The notes beneath the pieces are model-generated. The model was given only the letters and a program-made list of their open reading frames with translations, made no database searches and was not told the origin of the DNA. This document shows positions 45,741 through 56,596 of a stretch of 64,000 nucleotides of DNA, in pieces. How positions within the stretch are numbered: the first letter of the stretch is position 1; each line of letters starts with the position of its first letter. Position numbers and translations under genes: made by a program. This DNA is from Tuctoria greenei (lineage: Eukaryota; Streptophyta; Magnoliopsida; Poales; Poaceae), in assembly GCA_036927565.1 (NCBI GenBank), contig JAYESD010000010.1, forward strand, positions 38,061,298-38,125,297. Direction: 5' to 3'.

Positions 45741-46601
45741 CTATTTGTTGTTCAGACCCCCCGATATACGGGTAGTCCGAGCAGCATCGAAACCAATTTG
45801 GACGACTTTGACAGGAATGTCGGTGTCGTCACTTGGATGCACACGAGGTGCGAAGGTAGAGCCTTTGTGACGAATACTTGGAGGATTCACAGCAGGCTCT
45901 TTATTGGATACTTCCTCTTGCACTGTGGTAAGCGCATAGAGTTCTTCAAGTGCAGTAACTCCTGCGGTACGATCTCCGCGAATCCGGAGAACGCCCGTAG
46001 GTGTTGGCATCTTCAACACCAGGTAGCCATAATGGGCAGCAGCCATAAACTTGTATAAAGCCAGCCTGCCCAAAATGGCATTGAAGGGCAGACTGATCTG
46101 CACAACGTCGAAAACCAGTTTCTTGGTTCTGTAGTTCTCCTGAGTCCCGAAGGTCAGTGGGAGTGTAATGGAACCAAGAGGAGTAATGGCTCTCGAACCT
46201 ACTCCAGAGAAAGGTCGGGATAGGCGAAGGTCCGAAGGCCGGAGCTGAAGCTTAACAAAAGCTTTGAAGCTTATGAGGTTTAGCCCGGAACCTCCTTCCA
46301 CCATTATATGGTGGATTTGTATATTGTTAATGGTAGGTGACACCATCAACGGGAGTTGACCAGCCCCAATCATGTTTCGGGGGCTGTCTGAAGCATCGAA
46401 AATGATGGGTGTATCCATCCACTTCCGATGTGGCTCTGCCTTAGCAGCAGGAGCAACCATGGCCATGTCCTGCCGCATTATCTTGAGGATGCGACGAGAA
46501 GTGATGTCCCAAGAACCACCATAGATGGTGTTCAGGGTTTTCCGACGTTCGTTGTCAGAGGTGTCGGAGTTGTCATCGACAGTGTTGTAGACAGCTTTCA
46601 A
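45741..46601 (-). pseudogene. P2 aspartic protease with Asp to Glu change
   Basis: A 286-codon open frame containing NTIYGGSWDITSRRILK, GAGQLPLMVSPTINNIQIHH and the active-site motif IMVEGGSGLNLIS, where the catalytic Asp is Glu (codon at 46296-46298). P1 has DGGSG and S has DGGAG. LPFNAILGRLALYKFMAA follows. It is separated from gag by an indel in the A-run at about 46606-46612. The change probably abolishes cleavage activity. Confidence 0.88.
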
Positions 46602-48142
46602 GATTTTTTAGGGTCCTGGAAACCTAGCTCCTCTTCAGTCGGAGCTTCATCAACTTTTTGTTTTCCTTCCCTTTGACGGAAAGGAGATTCTTCCCGGCGC
46701 TTGTTGTAGCACTCGGCAAGGTTCTGGACCTCCCGGCACTCTTCCAAGCTGTGTCGATTCGTCTTGTGAATCGGACACCATGCTTTGGAACTGTTGCCTT
46801 CCTTTGATGAAGGACAAGGTCGATTCTCGGGGCGTGGCCCCCGACTTCTAGGAGCTGCAGCAGCAGCAGCCGGAGCGCCGGCCGACGACTTCTTTTTGCC
46901 ATTGGGCTTCTTCTTCTTCTTACCACAACTGGAGATAGTGGCTTCAGTTTTGGAGGACTTCTGGTTGGCCTCCGAAGCTTGCTTTGAGTGCATTTCACGG
47001 CCCTCCGCAGCTCTAGCGCATTTGTCGGCTAAGCTGAAGAGTTATGTGACGCTGGTAACTTCTTTGATAGCCAGCTTCTCTAGCATCTTCTTATCTCGAA
47101 CACCCTATCTGAATGCAACAATAATATGGGAGCTTGAGATTGAAGGAATGGTATTTCTTACCTGAGAGAATCACTGGATGAAGGACAGCAGCGATTCCCC
47201 TGACATTTGCTTTACATCTAACAAGTCCAATTCAGTGCCAGGTCGGGTGTAGGAGCTCCCGAAGTTGGCAGTGAATTGTTGGCATAGTTCCGCCCAACTA
47301 TTAATGGAGTCAGGTGGAAGACTCATGAACCAGGACCTTGCAGTCCCGGTTAAAGCCAACGGGCAGTAATTGGCCATCACAGCCTCATCACCTCCCGCTG
47401 CGAGTATGGCAGTAGAGTAGATTTGCAAAAATTTGGTGGGGTTGACTGTCCCGTCAAATTTTTCTGGCAAGTGAGGCCGGAACTTCTGTGGCCATCTAAC
47501 CATACATAAGTGCATGGTCAGGGCAGAACAACCTCCTCCTACTCCTTGAGTAGCAGGGTTGTCCCGAGCCTCTCGCCTTTCGCGAGCACGCTCGATGTGG
47601 ACTCGGTCGTCCTGTTGTCGGTAATGGTGATCCAGTTTCGACCGCAGGTCATGAGTCGGAATCCTGGTGAATGTATGGGTGTGTCACACCCCGGGGGGCA
47701 ACGAAGTCACCTGCTGGGAGGCAGCTCGCCTCCTTCGTTGAGAGGCTTGGGGACCAAGCTGACCGGACAGGGTCCGTCGTTGTGAAGGTGCTCGCCCCGA
47801 AGGAGGAGGACCTTGGTTGGTGATGCCTGCAGCCGCAGCTGCGACCAGATGGTCAACATCAGTCCTCCACTGCTCTATAGCACCCTGGGGTGCACCTTGA
47901 GGTGGTGAATGTTGCAGAAGAGCTCGCGCAGCAATGAGCGCATGCTTAGGGTTGTTGTTTGCCGATGCGGTGATCGACGCAGATGCCCCATCTCGTTGAT
48001 TGGTATTGTTTGCCGGAACAGATGGTGCTACAAGGCCAGCCAGAGCGTTGGCACCTGCTGGTTGCTGAACGTTGGAGGGGTTGCCTCCAGCAGGTTGTTC
48101 AGCATGATTGCCATGGGATGATCCAGCAGCTGAATTCACCAT
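46602..48142 (-). pseudogene. P2 gag
   Basis: Starts MVNSAAGSSHGNHAEQPAGG, as in P1. One in-frame stop at 47684-47686 (CGA to TGA type) separates the N-terminal Pro/Ala-rich part from the capsid-like part (KFRPHLPEKFDGTVNPTKFL, GTARSWFMSLPPDSINSW, FTANFGSSYTRPGTELDL). More stops fall between 47170 and 47000. The C-terminal part (46993-46598) has GKKKKKPNGKKKSS and AWCPIHKTNRHSLEECREVQ, a zinc-knuckle-like motif. All three open segments share one frame. Confidence 0.88.
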
Positions 48143-48164
48143 CTTGTGATCTCAGGATGATGCC

Positions 48165-48187
48165 CTCCCCCTACCTGGCGCGCCAAA
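48165..48187 (-). other. P2 primer-binding site
   Basis: The minus strand reads tggcgcgccaggtagggg two bases inside the 5' LTR end, equivalent to the site in P1. Confidence 0.65.
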
Positions 48188-49041
48188 TGTCGAAGTGTGG
48201 AGTACGACACTTCCCCCGGATCCGCTGAGAAGTAGCCCGCGGAGGTTCTTTTGTGGTTGGGGGACACAAGATCAATACCAAGATGGTGACCTCAGGGATT
48301 TACGTGGTTCGGGCTGCTTGAACATAACACCCTACTCCACGTGGTTCAAGTAATTGTATTGAGCGAATGCATTCGCCAGGGTCAGATCGCAATAGCCTGG
48401 ATCAGAATGAGTCTCCCTCGTGTGGTGCATCCCTTTTATAGTTCTAAGGACTGACCGTTACAAAGCTGGCCTAGCCCGACATGTGGTCCTGGTGTGCTTA
48501 CTGACCTAATACACTGTCTAAAGAGTATTAAGTACAATTAATAGTGTGGTAATGTGCTCTCATGGCAGCGTTACCCCTATTAATGGTGCACTGATTGTGT
48601 GTCATTAAAATGGTATTAATGACACATTATCAGACCTTGTAACTGCTGCCTTAACCATCCTTGAATGTCTGTAATGGTCATGATTGACTTGTATTCCCGT
48701 TGGTGAATAAGGTCTGGAGGCTCCACACATGGCAGATCCAGAGCTTTCCCTTGCGGGAGAGTAGGTCCGGGGTTGTTGTACACGTGTCAGTACCGGAGCT
48801 CCTCTCTGACGGGGGCTAGGTCCGGTGCTGTTGTACACGTGTAGTTGCCAGAGCTTCCCTTGGTTGGGAGTTTTGTTCCAAGCTTATTTTACACGTGTTA
48901 ACCCGAGAGCCAGCCATATGAGGGGAGAGGGTCTGGTGCAACGTGCCATGTGGGACCTGCGAGAGCCTTTGGTTCTGACGGGTGGAACTTCCTTGCACTT
49001 GTTGCGGTATCGTGGGGTACTCGGTACGTCGGGTACCGACA
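48188..49041 (-). repeat. P2 5' LTR (right)
   Basis: Plus-strand reading tgtcgaagtgtggagtacg to ggtaccgaca. TATA box on the minus strand at 48433-48440. The U3 half (48600-49041) has repeated acacgtgt G-box-like motifs. Confidence 0.9.
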
Positions 49042-49990
49042 AATACCTTAAGAGTTGCAACGAAATATTCATCCTAAGGCAATGACTAACCTAAACATCG
49101 TTGAACCAATGTTGGAACCAAGCACTTACATATTCATATTAACATAATCATATTATTACCTAATTATACTATAGTGGTGGTGTATGATGTTTATGATAAC
49201 ATGATAATGGCATTATGTCTAGATCATAACAACACCTACACCTAGCACATACATGGACTCCACAATCAAACAAGAAACGCTTTGCCTGAGTATATGAATA
49301 AAGAGAGACTAATAATACTATTATTATAATGCATAAAGTCACAAATATAAGAAAAGATACATGAGCCATACCTTTCCCAATTTGGACATGGGACTAGAGA
49401 CTCCTCTCTACAGCCTAACCTCCACTAAGGACTTGGAGAACTAATGTATACAAGAGAGTGAATGCTCAAGTGGTGTGTGTTGAAGTGAGGGGTCCTATTT
49501 ATAGCTTGGCGAAGGGTTGGTTCCCGCCACCAAAAGCGCGCGAATCAGTCACCACTGACTTCTTCAAGCCGGGAGGAGCCAAGATGTGGAAGCTAACCGA
49601 GTTTGGAGGAAAGACCAGGTCAGCCGACTAGGGGGGTCGACTGACCTGGTAAGTCCTCCAAACGGTCTATGCTTTCTTGGGGTGACATCCAGGTGGGTCC
49701 CATCCCTTGATATGGGTGATACACCGTTGGATGGCCTCGGATACTTCTGTTTGTGGGCCATTTGATCCATGTAGTGCCACATGTTGGCACTTGATTGGTT
49801 GGGATGATAATTTATAGGATCCATCCCCTTGTTTCACTTCAATTCTGTATAAAATACCTGCATGCACCAATTTCTCCAAGTACAAGTGGAAATAGGTTAC
49901 ATAGAAAGGTGATGTGTGCAAGAAATTATATTTCCTTCACATAATTGAGTTATATTGACGGGAAAAATTGGTATATAACAACCGTCAACA
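49042..49990 (-). repeat. R 5' LTR, outer part (right of P2)
   Basis: Continues the LTR interrupted at 36278. TATA box (tataaatag, minus) at 49495-49503. It ends on the plus strand at accgtcaaca; the next bases, agtac, would be the target-site copy. Confidence 0.85.
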
Positions 49991-51128
49991 AGTACTTTAT
50001 GCAGCAGGTGCCGCAACAGCGGTACTTGGTGCAACAGGTGCCACAACAGCAGCACTTGGCACAGCAGGTTACACCGAGCAAGGTTTGCAGCAGCCGCATG
50101 TCGTGCAAGTGGCAGCACTGCATTCACCGCAAGGTGTGCAGCAAACCCCCCCTCCCCCCTCCGGTATGCCATTCCGTACGCTTCTCCGGCGAAGCCCAAC
50201 GGAGGGTGCATGGCCTGGGCTCCATAACTCCACCTGACAAAGTGGCCGCACAAGTTCCGGCTACACCTGCATAAGAAGTTTGAAGGAAGCGCCAACCCTG
50301 CGGAGTTCCTGCAGAAATACACAACAACACTCCTTGCTGCAGGAGCAAATGAGCTCACCCTGGCGAATTACTTCCCCGTCACCCTGATCGGCTCAGCCCG
50401 ATCATGGCTGATGAACCTGCCAGAGGGGTCAATAACCTCTTCGGAAGAGCTCTGTTGGCAGTTCACAGCAAACTTCGGCAGCTCCTACACGCGCCCCGAC
50501 ACCGAGCTCGACCGTCGTGCGCCAGCAACCCAAGAAGACGCTATGATCGTTCATCCAACGGTCCTCCCAGGTACGCAACTCCATCTTCAACATCCTGAAT
50601 GCTTTTGTCATAGTGGCATAACAGCAGGGAGTGCGAGATAGGAAGATGGTCGAGAAGTTAGCTATGCACAATGTGCAAGATGTATCCAAGCTCTTCTCCA
50701 TCACAGACCGGTGCACCAGGGTGGCAAAAGGCCATGACTGGCACACACATCCTGCCTCCGGGACGAGTAGAGCTGACTAGACCAGCGAAGGTGCTGCTAC
50801 CCCGAGTAGAGGCAAAAAGAAGAACAAGAACCAGGGCGGCGGCCAGAACAAGCCGTTGCAGGGGGCACTCGTTGCGGCAACAGCTGTGACTGGTGGCGCC
50901 ATACACCCACGCGCCTAGAAACACTCATGTCAGCCACCTGCTACTGACGACAGCGTCAAGCCCTACCTGGTGCATAAGAATCGCGACCAAAGCGCGAGCG
51001 AGTGCTGGGAGATCAAGAGGTCCGCCGAACGATACCAAGAGTGGGCACATTAGCATCCTGAAGGCGCTCCCTTCTACCAGCGGGAGGGCAAGCAAAAGGT
51101 CGACCCCAAGGTTGACGAGGAGGAGGAG
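49991..51128 (+). pseudogene. S gag
   Basis: The capsid-like region begins near 50248 and reads HKFRLHLHKKFEGSANPAEF, GSARSWLMNLPEGS and CWQFTANFGSSYTRPDTELD, aligning with P1 gag. The sequence before it is a Gln/Ala-rich repeat (gcaacaggtgccacaacagc). Beyond 50520 frameshifts and stops break the protein; remnants of a basic, zinc-knuckle-like part run to about 51120. The extreme N terminus was removed by R. Confidence 0.78.
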
Positions 51129-52004
51129 ATGGAGTACCAGAAGCGTGAACAGGCCGTCAAGGTGGTCCACTATGACGAGGACTCCAACGCCAGCAGTGAC
51201 CACGAGCGTCGTAAGACATTCCATGTCATCTTCGGGGGGTCTTGGGATCATGCATCCCAGAACGCGATCAAGACTCTGCACCGAGCAGTGGCCTCAATAG
51301 CTCCTGCACCCACTCCCACGCTGCACCACAAGTGGAAGGAGACACCGATTAGCTTCGACACCTCCGACTGCCCCAAGAACATGGCAGGAGCCGGGATCCT
51401 ACCTCTACTGGTCGCCCCCACCATCGCCAATGTCAAGCTCCACTATGTCTTAATAGATGGAGGGGCCGGCCTCAACCTCATTAGCCATGCAGCCTTCAAC
51501 CATCTGCACATCCCAGTGTCCAAGCTCACCCCCTCAAGCCTGTTATCGGGATCGGGCCAGGGAACATCATCGCGTACGACAACATCCACCTTCGGGACAC
51601 CCAAAATTTTCAAGATGGAGAGCATCCCGTTCGATGTCACGGAGGTCAGTATCCCCTTCAATGCCATCATCGACAGGCCCACCCTGTAATGATTCATGGC
51701 CGTAGCCCACTACGGCTACCTTGTCCTGAAGATGTCAACCCCTTCCAGCGTCCTCAGGATCCGCGAAGATCGCACCGCTGTAGTGTTAGCCTTGGAGAAG
51801 CTCCAAGCACTCGCAGCAGACCCAGCACCTGCCCCGAGGGGCAGTGGACCAAGTCAGCCTCCTCCGAGCTCGTGTCAGTGCGACTTGTCCGTTGCACCCC
51901 GTCTACAGCCTCCTGATAGCACTGACGCTCCCGTCAAAGCTATCAAGATCAGTTTCAGCTCTGCCCGGACCATCCGCAAGGCGGGCGGCCAAGGCAAAAC
52001 GTAG
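51129..52004 (+). pseudogene. S aspartic protease
   Basis: Open from 51129 to 51689 and, after one stop, in the same frame to 52004. Motifs: FHVIFGGSWDHASQNAIKTL, GAGILPLLVAPTIANVKLHY, the active site VLIDGGAGLNLIS with Asp and Gly kept, IPFNAIIDRPTL and AVAHYGYLVLKMSTPSSVLR. The final segment ends at KAIKISFSSARTIRKAGGQG, the position where P1 continues toward RT, so the deletion of pol begins just after 52004. Confidence 0.85.
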
Positions 52005-53200
52005 GGACACCCACTCATCGCCCCACTGGTAGCTAATGGCAACAGGTTGCTTGACAACTGTCATAGTTACCCTGAGAGCTCTGAGCACTCCTATAAACTA
52101 ACCTTAGCTTAGTAGTAGGACAGTGTAAAGGTTTCATAGAGTTTAGAAGCAGCATTTAGGACAACCAAGCTCCAGGAGGGTCAGGTCTAGACTGTGCTGT
52201 CAGCTTAGCCTGGTCCAGAACCCTAAGCATGTGCACCCTGCCACCCTTTTCACCTAGAAGCAGATTGTGGCCTTCTTTTGTAAAAGCATGTCTCTTCAAA
52301 TGAATGCTGATATGAAAGAATCATTGTCTTACTCCATGATTCCCTAAAAATGTTTATTTAATTATGCGTTAATTTTATGATGAACCATGCTAGGCTCGTT
52401 TTTTGTATATTGCCTTCATATACACGATTGTACGCTATGTATCTCACCCTTAGTGGAGTTGTGCAATCCACTGCAGGCGGGCCTGCTTGAGGTACTTCAA
52501 TGTGTGAGAGGTTCTCTCGGCTGCCCCCATCCTTGGAGTCCTGTGACGCCAGATTGCCTCCCAGGAAAGGTCTACGCCATGCCAGAGGTCCAGGGGGTGT
52601 GAAATTCTTAGTCTAGTCCTGTACCTTAAGCACACACATGTTGCCTCCCATCTCTACAGCCAAGTACTGGGGGATGAAAAGTTTGCACCATAAGGACGGC
52701 GGGAGACGGACCCCGAAACACTAACACATTGAATTACCCAAGCCCCGTGTGTAAGCTCAGGATAGTGAGACATGACAAATCTAAACAGGAGAAAGAGGTA
52801 AACCGGCGAGCAAACTAGTCCCTCCTTTATCATGTGTATAGGACAGCTAGCTCCGGCACCTCCCAGGGGGCTTGCCGTCGACGCCCCAGCATGTTGATGA
52901 TAGTAACAAGCGCTGATTCGTGAATACACTCTCCCGCCCCACTCTTGTTGCTAATAGGGTTCTTTTGTGGTAACCTGTGTACCTGGGGCCTACCGTCAAA
53001 GTTGCTACACATCTCCGACACCACCCAGAGGGCCTGCCGTCGATGTTCCTACGACAACAGTGGGCGATGCTGGAGCAGCCAGCTCTGGCACCACCCAACG
53101 ATTCTGCCTTCGATGTCTCTACTAAGACAAGGCTTGGCGCCCCTGAAGGGGCCCTGCTGAGGTCATCTAACCAAACTCCCCCGCTCTGCTAGGGGCCCAT
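52005..53200. other. S post-pol spacer with convergent-type repeats
   Basis: Contains cttagcctggtccagaaccc (52205) and ttagtctagtcctgtacctt (52613) motifs shared with P1 and P2. At 52845-53165 there are several diverged units with agctccggcacc, cccagggggcttgccgtcga and similar, equivalent to 24331-24700. No gene. Confidence 0.55.
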
Positions 53201-53220
53201 AGAAGACATCCTGTGGTCAA

Positions 53221-53505
53221 GTGGTAGGTATGCCCAGCCACCTAGCCACATCTACCAATGGGCTTCTAAGAGAGTTCCATAGGCAGGACATCAAACGATG
53301 CGATAATGGCTACATAAAGTGTGCGATCATTGGTTCCTCAAAAACTAATGAATTCGGCAAAGTTCTTCAGGCCCTTACACTGCTAAGAGCCTGGGTGAAC
53401 AAGATGGGAAGCACAGGATATAGCGAAGAAGCCAAACACAAATTCAAATTCATTGAAGAAAACTTACAAAGAGGCGAGCCCTGGATACAAAGTGTCCCCG
53501 CCTAG
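53221..53505 (+). CDS. Unrecognised ORF, 94 codons
   Basis: I do not recognise this. The product has a compact, non-repetitive composition (HRQDIKRCDNGYIKCAIIGS, TNEFGKVLQALTLLRAWVNK, KFKFIEENLQRGEPWIQ) with predicted helices. It is more A-rich than the GC-rich flanks. It lies between the S repeat region and the antisense aORF end (stop at 53518-53520). P1 and P2 have nothing similar here, so it may be a small insertion carrying part of a foreign gene, or a chance frame. Confidence 0.3.
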   Translation: MVGMPSHLATSTNGLLREFHRQDIKRCDNGYIKCAIIGSSKTNEFGKVLQALTLLRAWVNKMGSTGYSEEAKHKFKFIEENLQRGEPWIQSVPA

Positions 53506-53517
53506 GGGCCATCGGCC

Positions 53518-54995
53518 TCAATCTCTCGCGAATTGTGCGTGGACATGTTTGGCGGCATACTTGACTTCTGCCATTGCCACCTCTTCACGATCCATGACGA
53601 GGCTGTCGAATACCAGTTCTAGAGGCATCTCTAGGTACCAACTCCAGTAGCACAATAGAACGTGGGATGCCACCGTCTCTGTAACAACCTAGCCACTATG
53701 GACCTGGCGATCGTTACTTCTGACAACTCTATAGGAACACAGACTAGAACATATACCAACACTAGTCTTTTTTGCATATTTTGTCCTCACTCGTGCGCAC
53801 CCAGGAAAACTTCCTAGTCGATCACCTATCCATAAATTGCTCCAGGCCATCTGTCGCTCCTGCAGATCAAACTCCTGGGCGCGGTGCTCTGAAGTCTGCT
53901 CCCGAGCCCAGATGTCAAGCTCTAGCAGGAGGAGTTCCTTATGCTCAGCTAGGTGCTGCTCCCGATCCTGCGCCAGATTGCTCTCTCGAAGCTCAAGGTT
54001 TTGCTACGGGACTTCAGCCTGTACCGACCTACCTCATCCTGAGTCCTCATCGCCTAGGCCGCCGTCTCTTGCCCAGCAACAACGACCTCCCGCTCAACAT
54101 TAGCAGCCTCACGGCGTCCCGGGGTCACTTGAAGCTCTTCAAGGGCGTTGAGGTCGGCGTTAGCCGGCCGACTGGTTGCCTTGGCGTCTTCCAGAATCTT
54201 ATGGGATGCTGCGTCCATGGCATTCACCAAGCGGCGCCTCAACTCCAGCTCCTCACCCTCCTTTCGGTGCTTCTCCTTCGCCTGATCGATCCTGGACCTC
54301 AAAAGGTCCTCCAGGGCCAGGAGGCACTCGTCCTTAGCTTGTAGCTTCCCCCACTCTGTGGCAAGGGCGCCCTGCGCTCTGTGGAGGTTGGACTTCACCA
54401 AGTTGATGCTGGACTACGTTCAGTCGATGACGTTGGAGAGGTGCTCTATTTCTGCCGAAGCTATGGAGGGTCGCCCGGTGATCATCTCAAGAACCTCTTC
54501 CCCACGCGGTGATGAAGGCAAGGCTACCAACGTTGGGGGCCTCGTCCCCAGGAAGTAAGCAGAAGTTGCGGCACCTCCCGAAGCAGCGGCACCAACATCA
54601 CCCAAGTTGCCACCAGCTGGATCAACAGCCTCGGAGGCCGAGCCCTAAGCTTGCTGAGTGGACTCTGACATTACCACCCACGCTGCTGCCAGCACACATT
54701 GGTGTGTCTCCACCGACTCCAACGGCGCCACTTCTGGAGCCTCCTCTAGAGCCACCGCCAACACCCATTGCCAAACATGGGGCTAGGTCGCTAGTGACCT
54801 GAGGCCTCTTGGCCTAAGGCTCCGTGGATGTAGTGCTCCCGAAGCCCTCTCCAGCACCTTGGACTGCACCGATGATGGAGAAGCTGGCTGTTGTGCCTCT
54901 CGCAGTCGACAATAGATTCATCACTTGGCGGACTGAGCCTCCACCGGAAGAACCGCCAACACCCGAAGCGGAGGATGGGCGCTCCATCGAACATT
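53518..54995 (-). pseudogene. S antisense ORF remnant
   Basis: The minus strand from about 54990 to 53518 holds pieces of the aORF. A low-complexity part is near 54995-54600. A coiled-coil part (54401-54054) reads QGALATEWGKLQAKDECLLA, LRSRIDQAKEKHRKEGEELE and LRRRLVNAMDAASHKILED. The C-terminal end reads PLELVFDSLVMDREEVAMAE ... AAKHVHAQFARD before a TGA at 53518-53520, collinear with the DPQFSLDPVLEG ... VASFFHRV end in P1. Several stops and frameshifts. The PF04195-like head is absent in the window. Confidence 0.65.
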
Positions 54996-55043
54996 GACTT
55001 ATGGCATGAACCGCCCTTGGTGGCGACTGAGGGAGTTTGTCCC

Positions 55044-56596
55044 CGTAGGATTGAAGAGCATGTGAAAAGCTACCAGAGGGAGGTGAATGGTAGATTAAAA
55101 CTTTTTCAGCGGAAGCAAGAAAAACTCCTCGACGGAAAATCAATTTGTTAAGAAACCATGTGGGTGCCTGATCTAAACATGTTCAACCGTGACAAAAATA
55201 GTATATATTATATATAATCAAGTCACGAAGATAGTATAACAAGAATCACAAAAAATCGTCAAGAAAAACTCATGTTATGATCGAAATATCGAAAAAAGGT
55301 CAATATGTTCTACCACAGTAAAAAACCAGATCTGTAACACTGCAAAGAAACACGTGTAGATCAGAAACCACAAATCTAATGACCGTGAAATTTTCACATA
55401 TGAAATATAACCAAGTTGTGAAGACAACCCAAAAAGAATCACATCAATTGGATCTAAAAAACACTAGTTATGATAAAAACACCGAAACAACGTAGTGCTG
55501 TGCAGAAACTCGACGAGAAAAACTTGCCTGAAACAAGTCAGATGAACAAGGCACAAAAGCTCCTCTAAACTAAATTTTTTATTGATTAAAACACAAGAGG
55601 AACAACCCAAAGTTTTCTCACCACGAGCTCTGCCCCCCCCCCCCCTTGCTTTTATAACCAGCCCTAAGGCCAACCCAATCCAAACTAGGACTCTAATCCT
55701 ACTCAGTTTGAATCGAAACTTTCCATAACTGCTCAAGACTCTTATATTGTAGATAGAAGCAATCTTAAGACTTCCAATCACCTTAGGAACGTATCCCATA
55801 TTTCTAAAACAACACAACTTCGTGACCCACATGAAATCTAACTAAAACAAACTCAAAACTTTCCATAAACAAACCATAACCACCTCAGCCGCAGCCTGAG
55901 ACATAATCCAGCCGGTTGGACTTTTTTGACCAATTCTTTACATCCAATTCTCTTCATCACACCTTGGAACCATGTTTCCATGTCCATGCACTCCTTGCAC
56001 ATGTGCAAAAACCTTTCAACAACGTCCACGATCCCTTCATATGCATTGTTCTTGAACCAAACATGTTGCATGACCTCCTGATCAACTCAACCACAATTCC
56101 TCCCGAACTTAGTTGTTGAACCTCATCTTCTCCCTAAGACTAGTTCAATGGATCCCATCACCAGCCATGTCTTGATCTCAAGCAACATCTGCACATGAAC
56201 AAACAACCAATTCTTTCGAGCACATGTCCTCGACTTGACTCACATTAGTCCGATAACCACAACACCTTACGTGAGCACCTCACATAAGCATGTTGCGAAC
56301 ATAGCAAGATAATGTCCACCATGATCAGCTAAAATACATCAAAAACTTAGTCCAAACGTACTAAGCAAATGTTCCCATAAGTGTAAAGCAAATTTGAAAA
56401 ATTGCAAATAAAAAACATAGCAGCCACATGATTATTTCAGCACATAGAAAGATCGGACAGTCCAAAACAGCAGCTATGCATTGTACAATAAATGTCCAGA
56501 CAGTGCAAAGTGTGTTTCTCAATTATATTCAAAAATTTGTGTGTAAACATTCAAGATTAACATAATTGCAAATGTATTCAGCACATAGGTCTCACA
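55044..56596 (-). repeat. Copia 3' LTR
   Basis: On the minus strand it starts tgtgagacctatgtgctg right after the polypurine tract aagggggagat, and ends near ctaccattcacc...caatcctac, the usual LTR end before a copia primer-binding site. TATA box (ttataaaag) on the minus strand at about 55648-55656, next to a C-run. The left edge is uncertain by a few bases. Confidence 0.65.

Larger units (their letters stand above)
36279..49041 (-). mobile_element. Ty3/gypsy element P2, Tat-type, with antisense ORF
   Basis: About 12.8 kb, opposite in orientation to P1. The LTRs are 36279-37132 and 48188-49041, both 854 bases. gag-pol is on the minus strand (48142 down to about 42310) and the aORF on the plus strand (37604-41082). 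Flanks are aataa on the left and aatac on the right, a four-of-five match to a 5-bp target duplication, and both flanks belong to the R LTR. The LTRs differ at about 24 of the first 325 aligned bases, mostly transitions. gag-pol has fewer stops than in P1 but several frameshifts. Confidence 0.92.
29772..49990 (-). mobile_element. LTR retrotransposon R (non-coding interior), interrupted by P2
   Basis: Orientation is minus: the primer-binding site (35685-35701) lies left of the 5' LTR, which is 35710-36278 plus 49042-49990, split by P2. The 3' LTR (29772-30688) lacks its first ~595 bases. LTR ends are tgttgac...gtcaaca. The interior (30689-35709) has no gag or pol that I can recognise, so R would rely on another element's proteins. 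After 49990 the host sequence is element S (flank agtac). Without P2 the element would be about 7.5 kb. Confidence 0.8.
49991..55043 (+). mobile_element. Tat-type gypsy deletion derivative S
   Basis: Host sequence into which R inserted. From left to right it has gag (49991 to about 51128), protease (51129-52004), then directly the post-pol spacer with the same cttagcctggt-type motifs and repeats as P1, and an antisense aORF remnant (about 55000 to 53518). RT, both RNase H domains and integrase are absent, roughly 3.5 kb compared with P1. Its 5' LTR would lie beyond the left end of R, where P1 now sits, and its 3' part is cut by the copia LTR. Gag and protease differ from P1 by many substitutions, so S is a separate family member. 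Confidence 0.7.

Noticed and set aside
54358..54802. Plus-strand ORFs in S near the aORF remnant
   Set aside because: Opposite to coiled-coil sequence collinear with the P1 aORF; no independent support.
55146..55157. tgttaagaaacc as the copia LTR edge
   Set aside because: The sequence further left (tagattaaaa..., ctaccagagggaggtgaat, gtaggattgaag) reads on the minus strand like the usual copia LTR end, so I placed the edge near 55044 instead.
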